Positions 1 through 11,852 of a stretch of 64,000 nucleotides of DNA are shown piece by piece. The translations under genes were made by a program, and so were the position numbers. The DNA comes from Cladobotryum mycophilum. Its lineage: Eukaryota > Ascomycota > Sordariomycetes > Hypocreales > Hypocreaceae. How positions within the stretch are numbered: position 1 is the stretch's first letter; every line of letters begins with the position of its first letter. The stretch is from contig JAVFKD010000004.1 of the NCBI GenBank assembly GCA_036429605.1, forward strand, positions 4,774,001 through 4,838,000, in the 5' to 3' direction. Under the pieces are notes generated by a model. The model was not told the origin of the DNA. It saw only the letters and a program-made list of their open reading frames with translations, and made no database searches.

Positions 1-937
1 AATGGGCATGGAAGCTGGGGGAATCGTAAAGTTAAGTCTGAACGCTGAAGCAACCTAGAGCCACATGGGGCAGTAGGGTACTCTGTTAACCATAACTGGC
101 ATCCGTACTATTCATGGATGCCCCCCTAACAGCCATATGTCATCCTGGGACCTCGGGGCGGGTACGGGTGTGGATACTTGTGTTATGGCGGCCAGCCGGG
201 TCACGTCAAAAACCGATATCCAATTGCGTCCAACCGAATCCAACCGAACGGTTCGTGCTGCCTTCGTGCAGCACTAATGCCGCCGCAGCTCGTTCTCGTT
301 CTCGGTTATTCAGATCCATCGACGGCTTGTCTTGGGGGGGCACAATGGAGAAGCTTATTTTGACACTTCCACGTCATTTACAACTGCCGAGGAGCTCGCG
401 TCGAATTGAATGGGGCCGTAGTGCGTGTAGGACGAATACAATGTTGAAAAAGTCTCTATTACCATTGTAGACTTTTTTCCGGACTGTGGAGTGGATTGTA
501 ATAGCCTACTGAGATGGTGGTCTGAGCCGTCATGGGTGCTAGTATGGACCAGGCCGGCCAGGGTTCTTCATCCAGGGAATCGTTCCAACCTACCCAATAA
601 AGTGGCTCTGAATCCGAGCGTTTCCACTAGGGAACCATGATGAGCTCCATCCATCGTAGATTAGAGACCAAATGACAAAGCTCCATGGGCCCCTGATCAC
701 GGAAGCAATGGCCGTGGACAAAGCGAATGCCGCGAAATGCAATCTATCTCCGACTCATTTTCATCGCCTTTAAGCCTTTATTGACTTGCATTCGCCGACG
801 ATGGCCTGGAGTATAAAGATGGACTCGTCCTCCCTTACTTCTAAGGAGATTAAGAACATCATCATCACAGCTCACTCATCATCGCATCGTCTTCTGCTTC
901 AACCTCCTCCGCTCTCTTTTACATCACACTTTCAAAC
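1..937. other. Intergenic region upstream of the OYE-type gene
   Basis: I see no convincing gene in this stretch. The open frames are short, overlap on both strands and show no recognisable domain. The right end is the promoter and 5' leader of the oxidoreductase that starts at 938. It holds a TATAAA box at about 812-817 and a pyrimidine-rich tract just before the start codon. Confidence 0.6.
812..817 (+). promoter_or_regulatory. Putative TATA box of the OYE-type gene
   Basis: TATAAA lies about 120 bp before the ATG at 938, a usual spacing for a fungal core promoter. The call rests on sequence and position alone. Confidence 0.35.
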
Positions 938-2447
938 ATGGCATCAGGAAGATATGAGGCCTCACAGGTCGACCCTAGTCCTCTTGGCCAGCCCTTGACC
1001 TTTGAGTTCACCGGCCAGACTGCAAAGAACCGCTTCTTCAAGTCGGCTATGTCTGAGAGATTGTCTAGCTGGGACGACCAAGACCTCACCAAACGCGGTG
1101 TTCCTTCAAAAGAGCTCATCAACGTATACAGGCGATGGGGCGAGGGCGACTACGGTCTGCTCATGGTAGGCAACACCATGCTAGACTATGACCAGCTCGA
1201 AGCACCAGGCAACCCAATTATTCCTGCCGCAGCGCCCTTCTCTGGAGAGCGCTTCGAGCGCTTCAAGGAGCTTGCGACTGCTGCGAAGAAGCACGGCAGC
1301 CTGGTCCATGTGCAATTGAGCCATCCCGGGCGACAAGTGACTGAGATCGTCAACCCCCATCCCATTTCTCCCAGCGATATTAAACTCGAGACACGGCCGT
1401 TTGGTGTGGGATTTGCCAAGCCAAGGGCCATGGAGAAGAAGGACTTTGAGGAAGTTGTCAGCGGCTTTGCTCATGCTTCAGAGTACCTTTACAAGGCTGG
1501 TTATGATGGAATTCAGCTGCATGCCGCACAGTAAGTAATCCTCGGAGCGTGATGAAGGTGCATTCTTCTGGATGATACTCACACGATAATCTCTCACAGT
1601 GGCTACCTCTTGGCTCAATTCCTGGCCCAGACCACCAACAAGCGGACAGACGAGTACGGCGGTTCCCTGCAGAACCGTGCGAGAATCATCTTCGAAATCA
1701 GCGACGCCATCCGCGCCCGCGTCCCAGATAAGTCCTTTAGCATCGGCATCAAGATCAACAGCGTGGAGTTTCAGGAAGGCGGCTTCTCCCCCGAGGACTG
1801 CAGGGATCTCTGCATCGAGCTCGAGAAGCACGGGTTTGATTACGTCGAGCTATCCGGCGGCACGTACGAGCACATGGGCTTCTCACACCAGCGCGAGTCG
1901 ACCAAGAAGCGCGAGGCCTACTTCCTCGAGTTCGCCGACCTCATCATCCCGCATCTCAAGAAGACCAAGGCGTACGTCACGGGCGGCCTGAGGACGGTGA
2001 GCGGCATGCTCAATGCCTTGGAGACGGTACACGGCGTGGGTATTGCGAGACCAGCTGCTCAGGAGTTTGATCTGCCGCGGAAGATTCTCGAAGGAAAAGT
2101 GAATGGCGCGCTTCAGCCTCTGTTGGACAGTCAAGACTTTGGCGAAACCAGCATGGCAGCGGGAGCACAGTGAGTTTTTACCCCTCCTTGCCCTCCCCCT
2201 CATCTCTCACCACCTACCCCTGCTCTCTCATCAACTAACGAATGGGTTGTGCAGGATTCGCCAGGCAGGCTTTGACAAGGAGCCCGTCGACTTGAGCAGG
2301 CCAGATCACAAGGAAGTCTTTGCAAGGGCCTTTGCAGTCTGGAACGAGCGCAAGACCAAGGATGGCTATATTGGATACATTGATCTGCCAGATTTTGGCG
2401 ACTTTCAGTTTTTGCCCTACGGCACTGCGTACGCAAAGGCGGCGTAA
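938..2447 (+). CDS. NADH:flavin oxidoreductase / old yellow enzyme family protein
   Basis: FMN-dependent TIM-barrel oxidoreductase of the old yellow enzyme family; such enzymes reduce activated C=C bonds with NAD(P)H. There are three exons (938-1530, 1600-2169, 2255-2447). The introns start GTAAGT and GTGAGT and end CAG, and the splice restores the family motif HAAHGYLLAQF. The result is 451 residues, a normal family length. Other visible hallmarks are QLSHPGRQ (flavin and substrate pocket), RTDEYGGSLQNR (phosphate and flavin binding) and a glycine-rich GGLRT segment near the FMN phosphate. No signal peptide or membrane segment is seen, so the protein is probably cytosolic. The gene stands alone and the substrate cannot be told from sequence. 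All exons are open and in frame, so the gene looks functional. Confidence 0.93.
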
Positions 2448-3032
2448 ATGGGTATTGGATTTCTATTAAATGGATGTATGATGCTTAGAGACTTTTTAGA
2501 ACCTTGCAATTTTTAATGAAGGATTACTGGCCTTTTTATCTTTATTTTGGTGTAGATGATGTGAATCTCCTCATGTACGCAGTCTGGATCCATGCAATGT
2601 GTCTCATCACCAATCCCGGGGCCCATCGCGCTCCACCAGCTATATTTCCAGGCGACTGTACCCCATAATGTATGCTATTAATAGTATGGATGGATGGAAC
2701 TGATCCTGTTGCGGTATATAACCTCCTCCTCCGCTGATCAATTCATGGATGGGCCATTTGGGCCAGAGCCTCCACAGCACAAAAAGCTTTTCATTCCGCG
2801 CTGACGAAAAGTGAGCCAGCCGCTCTCAACACATCCCAAATTGATTGATTCAATGCACCAACAAACCGCACCAATCATCAATATAGCCCACTGCCTTTGT
2901 GACTAGTGCTGACCACTCACAGCCCCTTCTCGGTGTCAATGGCCATATCACCAATTTATAACGAATAGTATTTTCACGCATCTTTTCAGCCATATTACAG
3001 CGGCATCATCCTTTTAATACGCCGCTTCACGC
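2448..3032. other. Intergenic region between OYE gene and HET gene
   Basis: About 585 bp, holding the 3' UTR of the oxidoreductase and the promoter of the HET gene. It contains scattered TATA-like and AT-rich segments. I see no gene. Confidence 0.6.
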
Positions 3033-5639
3033 ATGGAAAAGTACAAATACGAGCCGCTTGATCTCAGCGGCGCTGCCATTCGGCTGTTACGGCTTCACAA
3101 GGGGTCCGGGGGCAAGATATCCTGCGACCTATTCCATACCACACGTGACAATGCAAACTCCTACGAAGCCCTTTCATACACTTGGGGTTCCGTCCAGACA
3201 GTCAAAACAGTGACGGTGAATGGGAAGAACCTTGACATCACGAAAAATCTCTTCGTAGCTCTCGGATATCTGCGCCAGAAGGATCGAGACAGAACACTGT
3301 GGGTAGATGCCATATGCATCGATCAAAGCGACCATAAGGAAAGAGGCCACCAAGTTCAACAGATGGGTGGTATTTACAAGCAAGCGGATAGTGTGATTTT
3401 CTGGCTCGGCATTGCAGACTATCATGTTAATGTCTTCATGAAATCCATGCAATTACTACAGGATACCAGCACTGCACCTGAATGCAAAACCTGGAAAAAA
3501 CAAGATGACCGTTGGCAAGGCCTGTGGCAGAAGCTTCAGCCTATATTGAGAGCATTACATGGGACAAGTTGGACTGCCCAGCGTCGCGGTCTGCAAACAA
3601 TTCTCCACAGGCCTTGGTTCCGAAGAGTCTGGATCTTGCAAGAGGTGGCACATGCAAGGACTGCGTTGGTATGTTGTGGTAAAAGGTCCTTCTCAGCACA
3701 CCTCTTCGGCCTTGCCCCATTACTCTTGTGGGTGACTCCCGATTCGCACTGTCAAGCCGTTCTGGATATCATGCCTGGAGCCTGGAGGCAGTCCTCTTGG
3801 TGGGGTCAAAATCGTGACCTTTATACGCTGTTGCTGCATTTTGGCGACAGCGAAGCATCAGAACCGCGCGACCTTATATACGCATTAAGGGCTATATCAG
3901 CCGATACCAGAGACTTGGACATTCTTCAGCCCGACTACAATAAAACCGAAGAAATGCTCGTTTATGACGTTCTTTCTTTTCTTCACTACCGTGTGGATAA
4001 TACTTTGAAAGTGCGTCAAAGGCCAAAATCAGTTCGCCAGCTTGTGGCAACACTACGAACCTTGAACCCTATTTCTTGTGTGACTTTGGCCAGCGTTTCC
4101 AAGAAGAGCAACATGAAGATGCTGCTCAACCGTACGGAGATCAAGGTAAATCTACAACTTCTGAAAACCGCTGTCCGACACGATGCGAGTGGAGAGCTTA
4201 CGAAATTACTTCTCCACCGCCAACGAGACGAACTTAGACTCGATCGGGAGATTTTTATCGCTGCAGTAAAAAACCCAACTGCTGCGGTGTCCTTGACTAA
4301 AACTCTACTGGCGAATCAGAAAAACTTTCTGAATTTCACCAGCGTTGTTGAAAATGCTGCCTTACATGCTCGGGACGCGGTGAGATTGATACAGCTGCTT
4401 CTTAGGTGTCGTGAGAACGACATCATCATTACCGAAACTCTTCTTCTTAACGCTATAAACAACTATGGCATTGAGAAGCCTTGGCTGGACTTTATTTGTG
4501 CACGCCGGACCAATCCGTTTGTGTTTTCAGAATTGCACATTGAGGCAGCTCTCAGACGCCGGCCAACATACCCCGAGATCGTGAAGCTTTTCACTCGCCA
4601 TCATTCAAAAGAACTGAAAGTCACAAAGAGGTTGATCATCGCTGCGACCGGGCATCGCAAGCTGGGTATTACAACCCTCTCTCTCCTTCTGCTGGGCTTG
4701 GAGGCATCGGATTCCAAGGTTACAGAGACAGAATTGGTGACGTTTATTCGCTGGTCGGACATCAGCGTAATCGGGCTATTTCTCAAAATTCGCCTAGGAC
4801 CACTTAGATTCACCGCAAAAGCCGTGTTGGCCGCAGTAGGAAATCGACGAGGCCAAGATGTCCTCGCAGAAATAGTTTCGAGACGAAGTCGAGACATTGA
4901 GTTCGAGGAAGATGCCGCATTGGAGATGATGAACCATTTCGGAAACTTGATTGAGTACTCTACCATCATCTTTCAACCTAATAGGTCTATCAATACTACA
5001 CTAGTTCCAAGAGATTCGGTACCCAATTCTACACTGCCGCCCTCTTCTAATCTCTCCAATAATGATGTTGCAGGCGGTCATTTAGATACAATTTATCTAT
5101 TTCTTGCACGGCGGCAGGACGTGATCAATGCGGCCCCTACATCTATTTGCCGCGCCCTCCTACAGCCTGCAGCAAAGAATAACCAGTGTCATGTATCATC
5201 ATTGCTTTTTTCACCCAAAGAAAACATAGAGCCATCCTTTTGTTGGGATATAGAAAGTGAAGCTTCAATCGGGAGAGCACTCTTCGAACACGAAGCCGAT
5301 ATTAAGACCGTACGTAATGAGGGCAAAACACCGCTGATCAGGACGCATGCGGGCCGTGAGCTTGGTATTGTGCAAGTCTTGGCGGCAAATAATGCGGAGA
5401 CCTCCAACCTTCCGATTAGAAGGCCACTGATCATTGAGAAAGGTGTATGGGAGGCTTGTAATGTCTTGCGTGTCATGCTTCAATACGATGCCGATGACTG
5501 GAACAGTGCGCTTCGGGTGATGGGCGACACTCAGTGTTGCAATCACAATAGCGCCCCTACATGGGATGCCATCATTGAGGCTGAGGGTGAAGAAGGCAAG
5601 ACTCCATTGATCATGGCGACAGAAAAGAAAGGTCATTGA
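3033..5639 (+). CDS. HET-domain protein with helical repeats (C-terminus probably truncated)
   Basis: A HET (heterokaryon incompatibility) domain fills roughly residues 40-210. Its three diagnostic blocks are present: YEALSYTWG at 44-52, LWVDAICIDQ at 89-98 and WFRRVWILQE at 195-204. HET domains trigger cell death after allorecognition in filamentous ascomycetes. Residues ~390-650 form a run of degenerate repeats of about 30 residues with a T-x-x-x-x-x-A...LL pattern, the kind of alpha-helical repeat often seen in fungal NLR/HET proteins. From about residue 760 there are ankyrin-like units (GKTPLI...). The frame stops at 5637-5639 in the middle of an ankyrin unit, and the same repeat resumes in another frame just downstream. 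The 868-residue product is therefore probably a truncated form. The long open frame has no intron. Trigger and partner are unknown. Confidence 0.85.
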   Translation: MEKYKYEPLDLSGAAIRLLRLHKGSGGKISCDLFHTTRDNANSYEALSYTWGSVQTVKTVTVNGKNLDITKNLFVALGYLRQKDRDRTLWVDAICIDQSDHKERGHQVQQMGGIYKQADSVIFWLGIADYHVNVFMKSMQLLQDTSTAPECKTWKKQDDRWQGLWQKLQPILRALHGTSWTAQRRGLQTILHRPWFRRVWILQEVAHARTALVCCGKRSFSAHLFGLAPLLLWVTPDSHCQAVLDIMPGAWRQSSWWGQNRDLYTLLLHFGDSEASEPRDLIYALRAISADTRDLDILQPDYNKTEEMLVYDVLSFLHYRVDNTLKVRQRPKSVRQLVATLRTLNPISCVTLASVSKKSNMKMLLNRTEIKVNLQLLKTAVRHDASGELTKLLLHRQRDELRLDREIFIAAVKNPTAAVSLTKTLLANQKNFLNFTSVVENAALHARDAVRLIQLLLRCRENDIIITETLLLNAINNYGIEKPWLDFICARRTNPFVFSELHIEAALRRRPTYPEIVKLFTRHHSKELKVTKRLIIAATGHRKLGITTLSLLLLGLEASDSKVTETELVTFIRWSDISVIGLFLKIRLGPLRFTAKAVLAAVGNRRGQDVLAEIVSRRSRDIEFEEDAALEMMNHFGNLIEYSTIIFQPNRSINTTLVPRDSVPNSTLPPSSNLSNNDVAGGHLDTIYLFLARRQDVINAAPTSICRALLQPAAKNNQCHVSSLLFSPKENIEPSFCWDIESEASIGRALFEHEADIKTVRNEGKTPLIRTHAGRELGIVQVLAANNAETSNLPIRRPLIIEKGVWEACNVLRVMLQYDADDWNSALRVMGDTQCCNHNSAPTWDAIIEAEGEEGKTPLIMATEKKGH

Positions 5640-6065
5640 TATGGTGCGCGCATTACTTAAGCGTCATGTTAAACACCGGAGCCATGGGAGTGATAGCAAG
5701 GCACCCTTTGTGATCGTTGTGGAGAATAACAACATCGACACGGTTCTTTTACTACTTCAGCATCAAGCGGATACCAATACGACACCCCCTAGAAACAAAA
5801 AACACCTTTGATCATTGCCTCCGAGAAAAGGGACGTTGAGATGATGCATCTGCTATTGAAAATATGGCGCCAACGTTGAGGCGAAAGATAGTACTGGCTG
5901 TACCTCCCGCTGATCATGGCGGCGAAGAAACCCTATCTGCGGGATGCCGTACGTCTTTTGCTTTAACACGGCGCCAACGATGTAGTTGAGGATGAGAGTG
6001 GCAGAACTGCAAACCTCGCCTTTGGTGGTAAATGTTATGCTGCTCTAGGGAAGCTGTGGGCTAGA
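5640..6065 (+). pseudogene. Frameshifted ankyrin-repeat tail of the HET gene
   Basis: Immediately after the HET stop, the +1 frame reads DMVRALLKRH, the second helix expected after the last ankyrin unit. Further ankyrin fragments follow in changing frames: TPLIIASEKRDVEMMHLLLK at about 5810-5870, then a GANVEAKDSTG turn in another frame, then a LIMAAKK...AVRLLL unit near 5915-5965 that ends in a stop. At least three ankyrin units can be recognised but they cannot be read in one frame. This is best explained as the decayed 3' part of the HET gene. A spliced form is unlikely because no GT..AG pair removes the breaks cleanly. Confidence 0.72.
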
Positions 6066-6421
6066 TTACGCCTACCAGCAAAAGGATAGCTGTTCCCACT
6101 ACTAAAAGGATGTGAGCGCAGTGCAAGAATCACTGGATCTATCACAATATGTAAAGCTGACATGTTTTCTTTTATCAAGGGATGCCGTAGCCATACTTGA
6201 TGCTCGCTCTACTTATGCTTCTACCCCCCCCCCAATTCCGCTAGGTGACAAGGTTCCGGTTTATTCTCTTCTGCATTGAGATGCATCTACAGGTTCTAGG
6301 GGGAAGTCTCTGCTGGTGACTTTTATTCATGTGTAAGGAAGCCAAGAGACATAATATTCGTAAACAGTAACTGTAGTTATAACTAGAACGGTCGGTAAAT
6401 ACAAACAATGAAAGACCCTCA

Positions 6422-8399
6422 TTAGAATATTCTGCCTGCACATAGGACAACATGGACCCGCATCGTCGGGGCTTCCGGAACCTCCTCCATGGTTAGGTCT
6501 ACTCCAAACTCTCCGTAAGCATCTACGAAATTAGCCGCAGCTATCAGACTCCCCCAGCTGGATAAAAATGGCGTATCCATCCCTTTGCTCTCTCCAATGA
6601 CCTTGTTCCAAACCGACTGAACCATGCCCAGAAGCTGCTCGTGTTCTGCGGCATCCAAAGGCCTCATTTCCCAGCTCTTGATCGGGCCATTGCTGAAAGG
6701 AAGGGGAAGCATGCGACCCCCAATCAGGTCTTGTCTCATGCCATCCAGAGCCGCAGCCAAATTCGTCGTGAAACTGCGAATCGTGCTGCAATAACGGTCC
6801 AGGATGGCAGACACAAATGCTGGCGCGATGTAATCCACACCAAAACCCATCTCAACTAAAAGGCTGGTTTCCGATCCCAAGTCATTGCGAACTGGATGAG
6901 TCTGGATATTCAAGTCAGAGCCGGGGTTCATATGCCCTTGGATACCAGTGGCTTGGAGTGCACCGCTGTCGGCATCCTCCGCCAAAGGCAACGCGGAATG
7001 ATTGAGCACGGAGCCAAAACGCGTCCAGCGTGGCCACGACGTACAATGCTCGACAATAGACGCAGTCCCTACGCTCTCAAAGGGCATGCTGGCTAGATGT
7101 CTCTCCTGAATGTCTCGGAGAAAGTCAATCACTTTCCACGAGCGATTCAGCTGTAGTCGCGACGGGATTGTTGATGCAGCCATGGCGTCCAGTGTCTCGA
7201 TTCCCGCGACGGGTAGTCCACGACCTCCCACCAACTCGCCAAATGTAACATCTTCTTGTCCGCAGAGATCAGCTAGTACAAATCCCCATGCGGCCTTGAC
7301 GACCGTTGCTATTGTAATGCCGTGCTCTGTGAGCGATGGGACGACAACGTCCTGGGAAACGGTGTCCTGTCTGCCATGCTGGAAACGAGGCCCCGGCTTG
7401 GCGACAATCTGGGTAGCGGTGCTGCCTTGAAAGTATTGTTTCCAGTATTCCAAGGCTGTAGGACGAATGTTGTCCATGAAATCAAATTAGGGACGAGTAT
7501 CAAGAGGCTTTTCGAGGGATTGAATGCCTGAATACGCACACTGCAGGTTTGCGACCAACGCAGCCCGGGTGGAGGCATCATGCAAGCAGTGAGGAAGTCG
7601 CATCACTAGGGTATCGGGTTCTTGTGATGAAGCCTGCCGAAAAATCTTGAACCAGACAAGAGGTTGTCCAAGAGAAATCTTTGCCATTCGATCGTGGCTG
7701 ACCAAGTCCTCTACGGATGTCTCGTGATGATCTGTCACGTCAACCGCCCATGATTTCATGGTGACCTGAAACACCTGACGTCCATGACAGACAAAGACAG
7801 TTCGTAGCAATGGGTGGCTGTTGACCATCTGGATGCAAGACAGCATTACTTTATTGAAGTCAACGGGCTTCCGGGCATTGAACGTGTGGTAAGTCATATC
7901 GCCGCGGAAAGTCAACGACACCTGCTCCAACGCTGAAACCTAATAGTCGGAGGCTACAGCGATGCTTTCAACGTCTGATTTATCCAGCGAGGCTTCTTTC
8001 TTGATGGATTCGTACAGTCCTTGTAGCGCACCCTCATTTTGCGAAGACAATCCTGTGCTCGGTGGTAGATCTGCTGACTTTTGCTGGCCTTGCACTCCTG
8101 TCGAATTTGCTGCCTCCAATGATGAGGTTGCACGGACTGCCAGATCCGAGATGGTTTTACTGACGAGAATGTCATGTACTGACAGATGGACACCTTCGAG
8201 TCGACATTTGGACATAACCTGCATGGCCATTATGGAGTCTCCACCAAGACGCAAGAAAGAAGCCGTGGTACTAATCTAGTCAACAGGAAGCTTAAAGACT
8301 GAGCCCCAAATCTTTTGCAGCAGGAATTCCATTGGGGTTAGCTTGATGCATATTCTCGTTGGAAAGGCTCTCGTCCCTTATCTAGTACAATACCTCAAC
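6422..8399 (-). pseudogene. NRPS remnant: carrier - condensation - carrier-like, with in-frame stops
   Basis: Read from high to low coordinates, one reading frame encodes three NRPS parts. A thiolation domain has the phosphopantetheine site LRLGGDSIMAM at about 8254-8225. A condensation domain keeps the histidine and aspartate of the HHxxxDG motif (as PHCLHDA, near 7590). A second, degenerate carrier-like domain reads FLSSWGSLIAAANF near 6570-6525. The frame is cut by TAG at 8278-8276, TAG at 7942-7940 and TAA at 7489-7487. On both sides of each stop the protein continues as family members do, at spots where glutamine would fit. A further TAA lies near 8379, where homology is weak. No adenylation domain is recognisable upstream (8.4-9.1 kb). 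The piece looks like the 3' end of a dead multimodular NRPS. Confidence 0.82.
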
Positions 8400-9113
8400 T
8401 TCCGTGTGTGTCTACGCCCGCAAATTGACTGAACAATAAGGTCGTAAATGGGAAATTACTCTAGCATCATCCACTCGCGTACACACGCAGGCACTTTGTC
8501 TAGCCTCTGCTACACATCCATCACAAGAGGATTCTCTACCCTGATAAATCTTCACCACCAGAACACTTCTAGATTGCTAGCATCATACGGTACCTTTTTT
8601 TAGGTGGTTTCAGAACACTGAGAGCATCACAGGACCTGTCGCCGTCGGTAAGCCTTCGCTTAACGGAGTGATCCTTTGGATGCTTATTGGACTTAGAGGA
8701 TAAGTGTACGTGTTTGGCATTAAGGCTCCTACGCTTCACGCTCTATATAGGGTATGATTTGAGTAAACGCGCGATGGAAAAGACCAATACAACAATAGAA
8801 CCTACCAGATGACGATATATTCAGAAATGCATCGGGCACAGGCGAAAGGCCCACATGAAAATTCATGTATGACGGGACGAGTGACAGGGATAATGTCACC
8901 CCGGCCATTGCCTAAATAGGTATGTTGCCGTACTTGGGCACTTTAGGTAAACTAATGGGATAAAGGTCAGAGATCACCCACGGGGACGTTTTCCTCCTAC
9001 ATATATCTACGCTCAACCAAAGTGGACACTACCCAGCACATACACGAAGCAGAGAGACATCACTCAGAGCCTCCCTAGATCAAACCAACCATTTGGAAAC
9101 GGAAAACAAAGAA
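8400..9113. other. Intergenic region between NRPS remnant and transporter
   Basis: About 0.7 kb without a recognisable coding segment on either strand. If the NRPS remnant once had an adenylation domain next to its carrier domain, it is gone from here. The right part is the promoter and leader of the transporter starting at 9114. Confidence 0.5.
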
Positions 9114-11271
9114 ATGTCGGGTCCCATGTCCGATGTGAACGGCTCTGCGGTGGTGTCCGCAGAGCCTGGGTTGCAGTCACGGTTGGTGTTGGCTCCTCAT
9201 GTTGCTAACGTCGGCGATGATACTGATGCCTGTGGCTTAATTTCTTCGTCTAATATAGAAAAGCAATTCGAAGCGCTTCCTAAGAAGGAAGACCAGGCTG
9301 CTTTGGATGTCGCTCGCTCTCCGACTGACTCGGATGATGATGACGATGGTCGCGTGGCCACCGAGGAGGAAGTACGTGATCTTCTCCATGTGGTCGACAA
9401 TATTCGCGTTCGACTCTGGGTGGCATGCCTACCGGGTATTTTGGAGCGCTTTGTGTGGTACGGGGCGACCGCTCCTCTACGTGCGTGATAGCATCCCCCC
9501 CATCCCTTGTATACACCGTTGACTAACTGTCGCTACAGAGAATTACCTGCAAAATGCGCCTGGCGGCGAGGTCCCCGGTGCTCTGGGTCTCCGTCAGGCA
9601 TCTGCGTCCAATATTGTGAATGCGCTGATCATTGGGTCATACATTACTCCTGTCCCTGCCGCTGTCATCGCTGATAGTTGGCTGGGTCGCTACAAGACAA
9701 TGCTATACGCTGCCATGTACTGTTCAAGTTTCCATCTTCTCTCTCTTATCCCTGCTGCTTTTTATGCAGTACCGTTTGTCCAATTGCTAACATGGCGACA
9801 GAATCGAAGCCATTGGGGCAACAGTTCTGTTTGCGACTTCGCTGCCCGCCGCCATTGAAGGGGGGCTGCTTTGGGCGGGGTCATCGCTTCCTGCGTACTG
9901 TTGGCTGTTGGGTCTGGCGCATTCAAAACCACTGTGGTTCCGTTTATCGGTGAGTCAACATGCTCAGACAGACAGAGAGTGTAATAGCCTAACCTCTTCC
10001 AGCCGACCAATACGATGAGACCGAGTATCGAATCCGGATCCGGAAGACAGGAGAGAAGGTTGTGACTAGCCGAGAGCTAACCATCACATACATTTATAAC
10101 GTGTTCTACTGGTTCGTGGAATAAATCTCCCCATTGTCGCAGCCACAAGATTGACAATGAATATAGGGTTATCAACATTGTAGGCTTCTTGGCCGATTCC
10201 ACGCCGTTGCTGGAGCGGTACGTTGGCTTCTGGGTCGCCTACTTGGTTCCGTGCTGCATCATGTGGTTGGCCCTGATCCCGATCCTTCTTGGTAGAAATT
10301 ACTTTAGTCAGTCATTCACTCGATAACACAATGTAGGATCTCTTTGCTGACGTGTGAAATATTTAGTTCGAGCATCGCCAACAGGCAACATCATGCCCCA
10401 GGTAGTTGCTGCTCTGCGCTGTGGGATCACGGGAGGCTTCCAGATGGATGCCGCCAAGCCGGAAGCTCAGCTTCAGCGCGGTCGCCAAGTTCCCTGGACG
10501 GACTCTTTTATTCAGGAAATCAAGCAAAGTCTTCAGACCTGCCGAGTATTGTGTGTATACACCCCCACACTTGTCTATTCTCTTCCTCTCGTAACCGATT
10601 GGCACTAACATCAATACGCCAGGCTCCTTTTCCCCATCCACTGGCTCTGCTATAACCAGACGTTCAACAATCTGATCTCTCAGGCTGGACAGATGGTCAC
10701 CTATGGCATTCCGAATGACATGATGAAAATTGCCGGCGCCATTTCCGGCATTATCGTTGCCCCTATCATTCAAAAAGGACTGTATCCTTACCTGACAAGA
10801 AAACACATCTCATTTGAACCCATTTCAAGGATGACAGTCGGCTTCATTGTTCTGACCCTCTCTATGGTCTACACAACCGTGGTTCAAAAACTCATCTATC
10901 AGACAGGGCCCTGCTACGATGCACCGCTTGCGTGTTCAGCTGCGCATGATCGCACCGTTCCTAACCACATCTCCGTCTTTCTTCAAATCCCCATCTATTT
11001 TTGTGGAGCGCTGGCGGAGGTATTTTGTCTTACCACCGGAACTGAGTATGCCTACAACAAGGCGCCCAAGAGTATGAAGACCTTGGTTCAAGCTATCTGG
11101 CTCTCAATGGCCGGTATCGGAGCGTGCCTAGCCATGGCATTCACCCCTTTGACCAAGGATCCCCATTTAGTTATCATGTACGCAATTCTGGCTGGGCTAC
11201 TAGGTGGTGCGACTGTCCTCTTCTGGATGCTCTTCCGGCACCTTGACAAGGCCAAGGAGGAAAAGGAGTGA
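9114..11271 (+). pseudogene. POT/PTR2-family oligopeptide-type transporter with a one-base frameshift
   Basis: Proton-dependent oligopeptide transporter (POT/PTR2) family, a 12-helix plasma-membrane symporter of small peptides or related solutes. Seven exons fit GT..AG rules: 9114-9480, 9539-9716, 9802-9949, 10003-10111, 10167-10306, 10367-10550 and 10623-11271. Family features are the acidic N-terminal tail (a DDDDD run), the ERFVWYG first helix, NYLQNAPGG, and a long helical C-terminal half. Exon lengths sum to 1775, one short of a multiple of three. The break lies in a run of six G at 9860-9865: before it the frame reads SLPAAIEG, after it the expected AALGGVIAS is one frame over. One missing G explains everything and would give about 591 residues. 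A G-run gap may be an assembly error or a real recent mutation. In context it would have served the decayed NRPS cluster. Confidence 0.8.
9860..9865 (+). other. Frameshift site in the transporter (G run)
   Basis: Six consecutive G where seven are needed to keep the transporter frame open. This is the only lesion seen in the gene. Confidence 0.7.
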
Positions 11272-11852
11272 GAACTTGTCAACATGTTTCGATAAAAGGG
11301 GGGCGGCTGGCTATCAAATGTGAATGGAAAGGGCATAGAGGGATCAGACAAGGTAGAGATGGAGATGGTGATGAGTTCACGACAGTTTCAATTCAGGGAA
11401 GTCTCTTTATAGAGATGGGCTGTCGGTTTGCTTGAAGAATGAATACAGAGAATGAGTCCTTGAACGTTTATTGCTTTCTCGCGACAGTGACTCCACCGTA
11501 AGCATATCTTCAAATATTAGAGTACGGTATTTTTAATGGACATATATGATCACCAGGTTTGGTCCTGCATGATGTTTTGAATACCCCATTGACTCGGTGG
11601 ATTGCCATGTTTATGACATAATAAGTATCCATATCACACACTTAGAGCCTATCGTGTATAAATTGAGTATTATCTATAAATACATACTCGAACATACTAG
11701 CCAAAGCTTAATGATCTAAGTTACCAACAAGCATCGCTAATGGGGCTGTCACTCAATTATCGTCCATAGGTATGTTGACAAAACATCAAAAGTGACCGGT
11801 CTATTCATATCATACGATATACACTCATCTATCTAAATATGTAAACATGGAC
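11272..11852. other. Intergenic region between transporter and NRPS A-T remnant
   Basis: About 580 bp, AT-rich, between the 3' ends of two convergent genes. I see no further NRPS domain (for example a condensation domain) after the carrier-domain stop at 11853. No RNA gene or repeat is recognised. Confidence 0.5.

Noticed and set aside
114..470. 118-residue frame at the left edge
   Set aside because: No domain, and a second frame overlaps it; composition looks non-coding.
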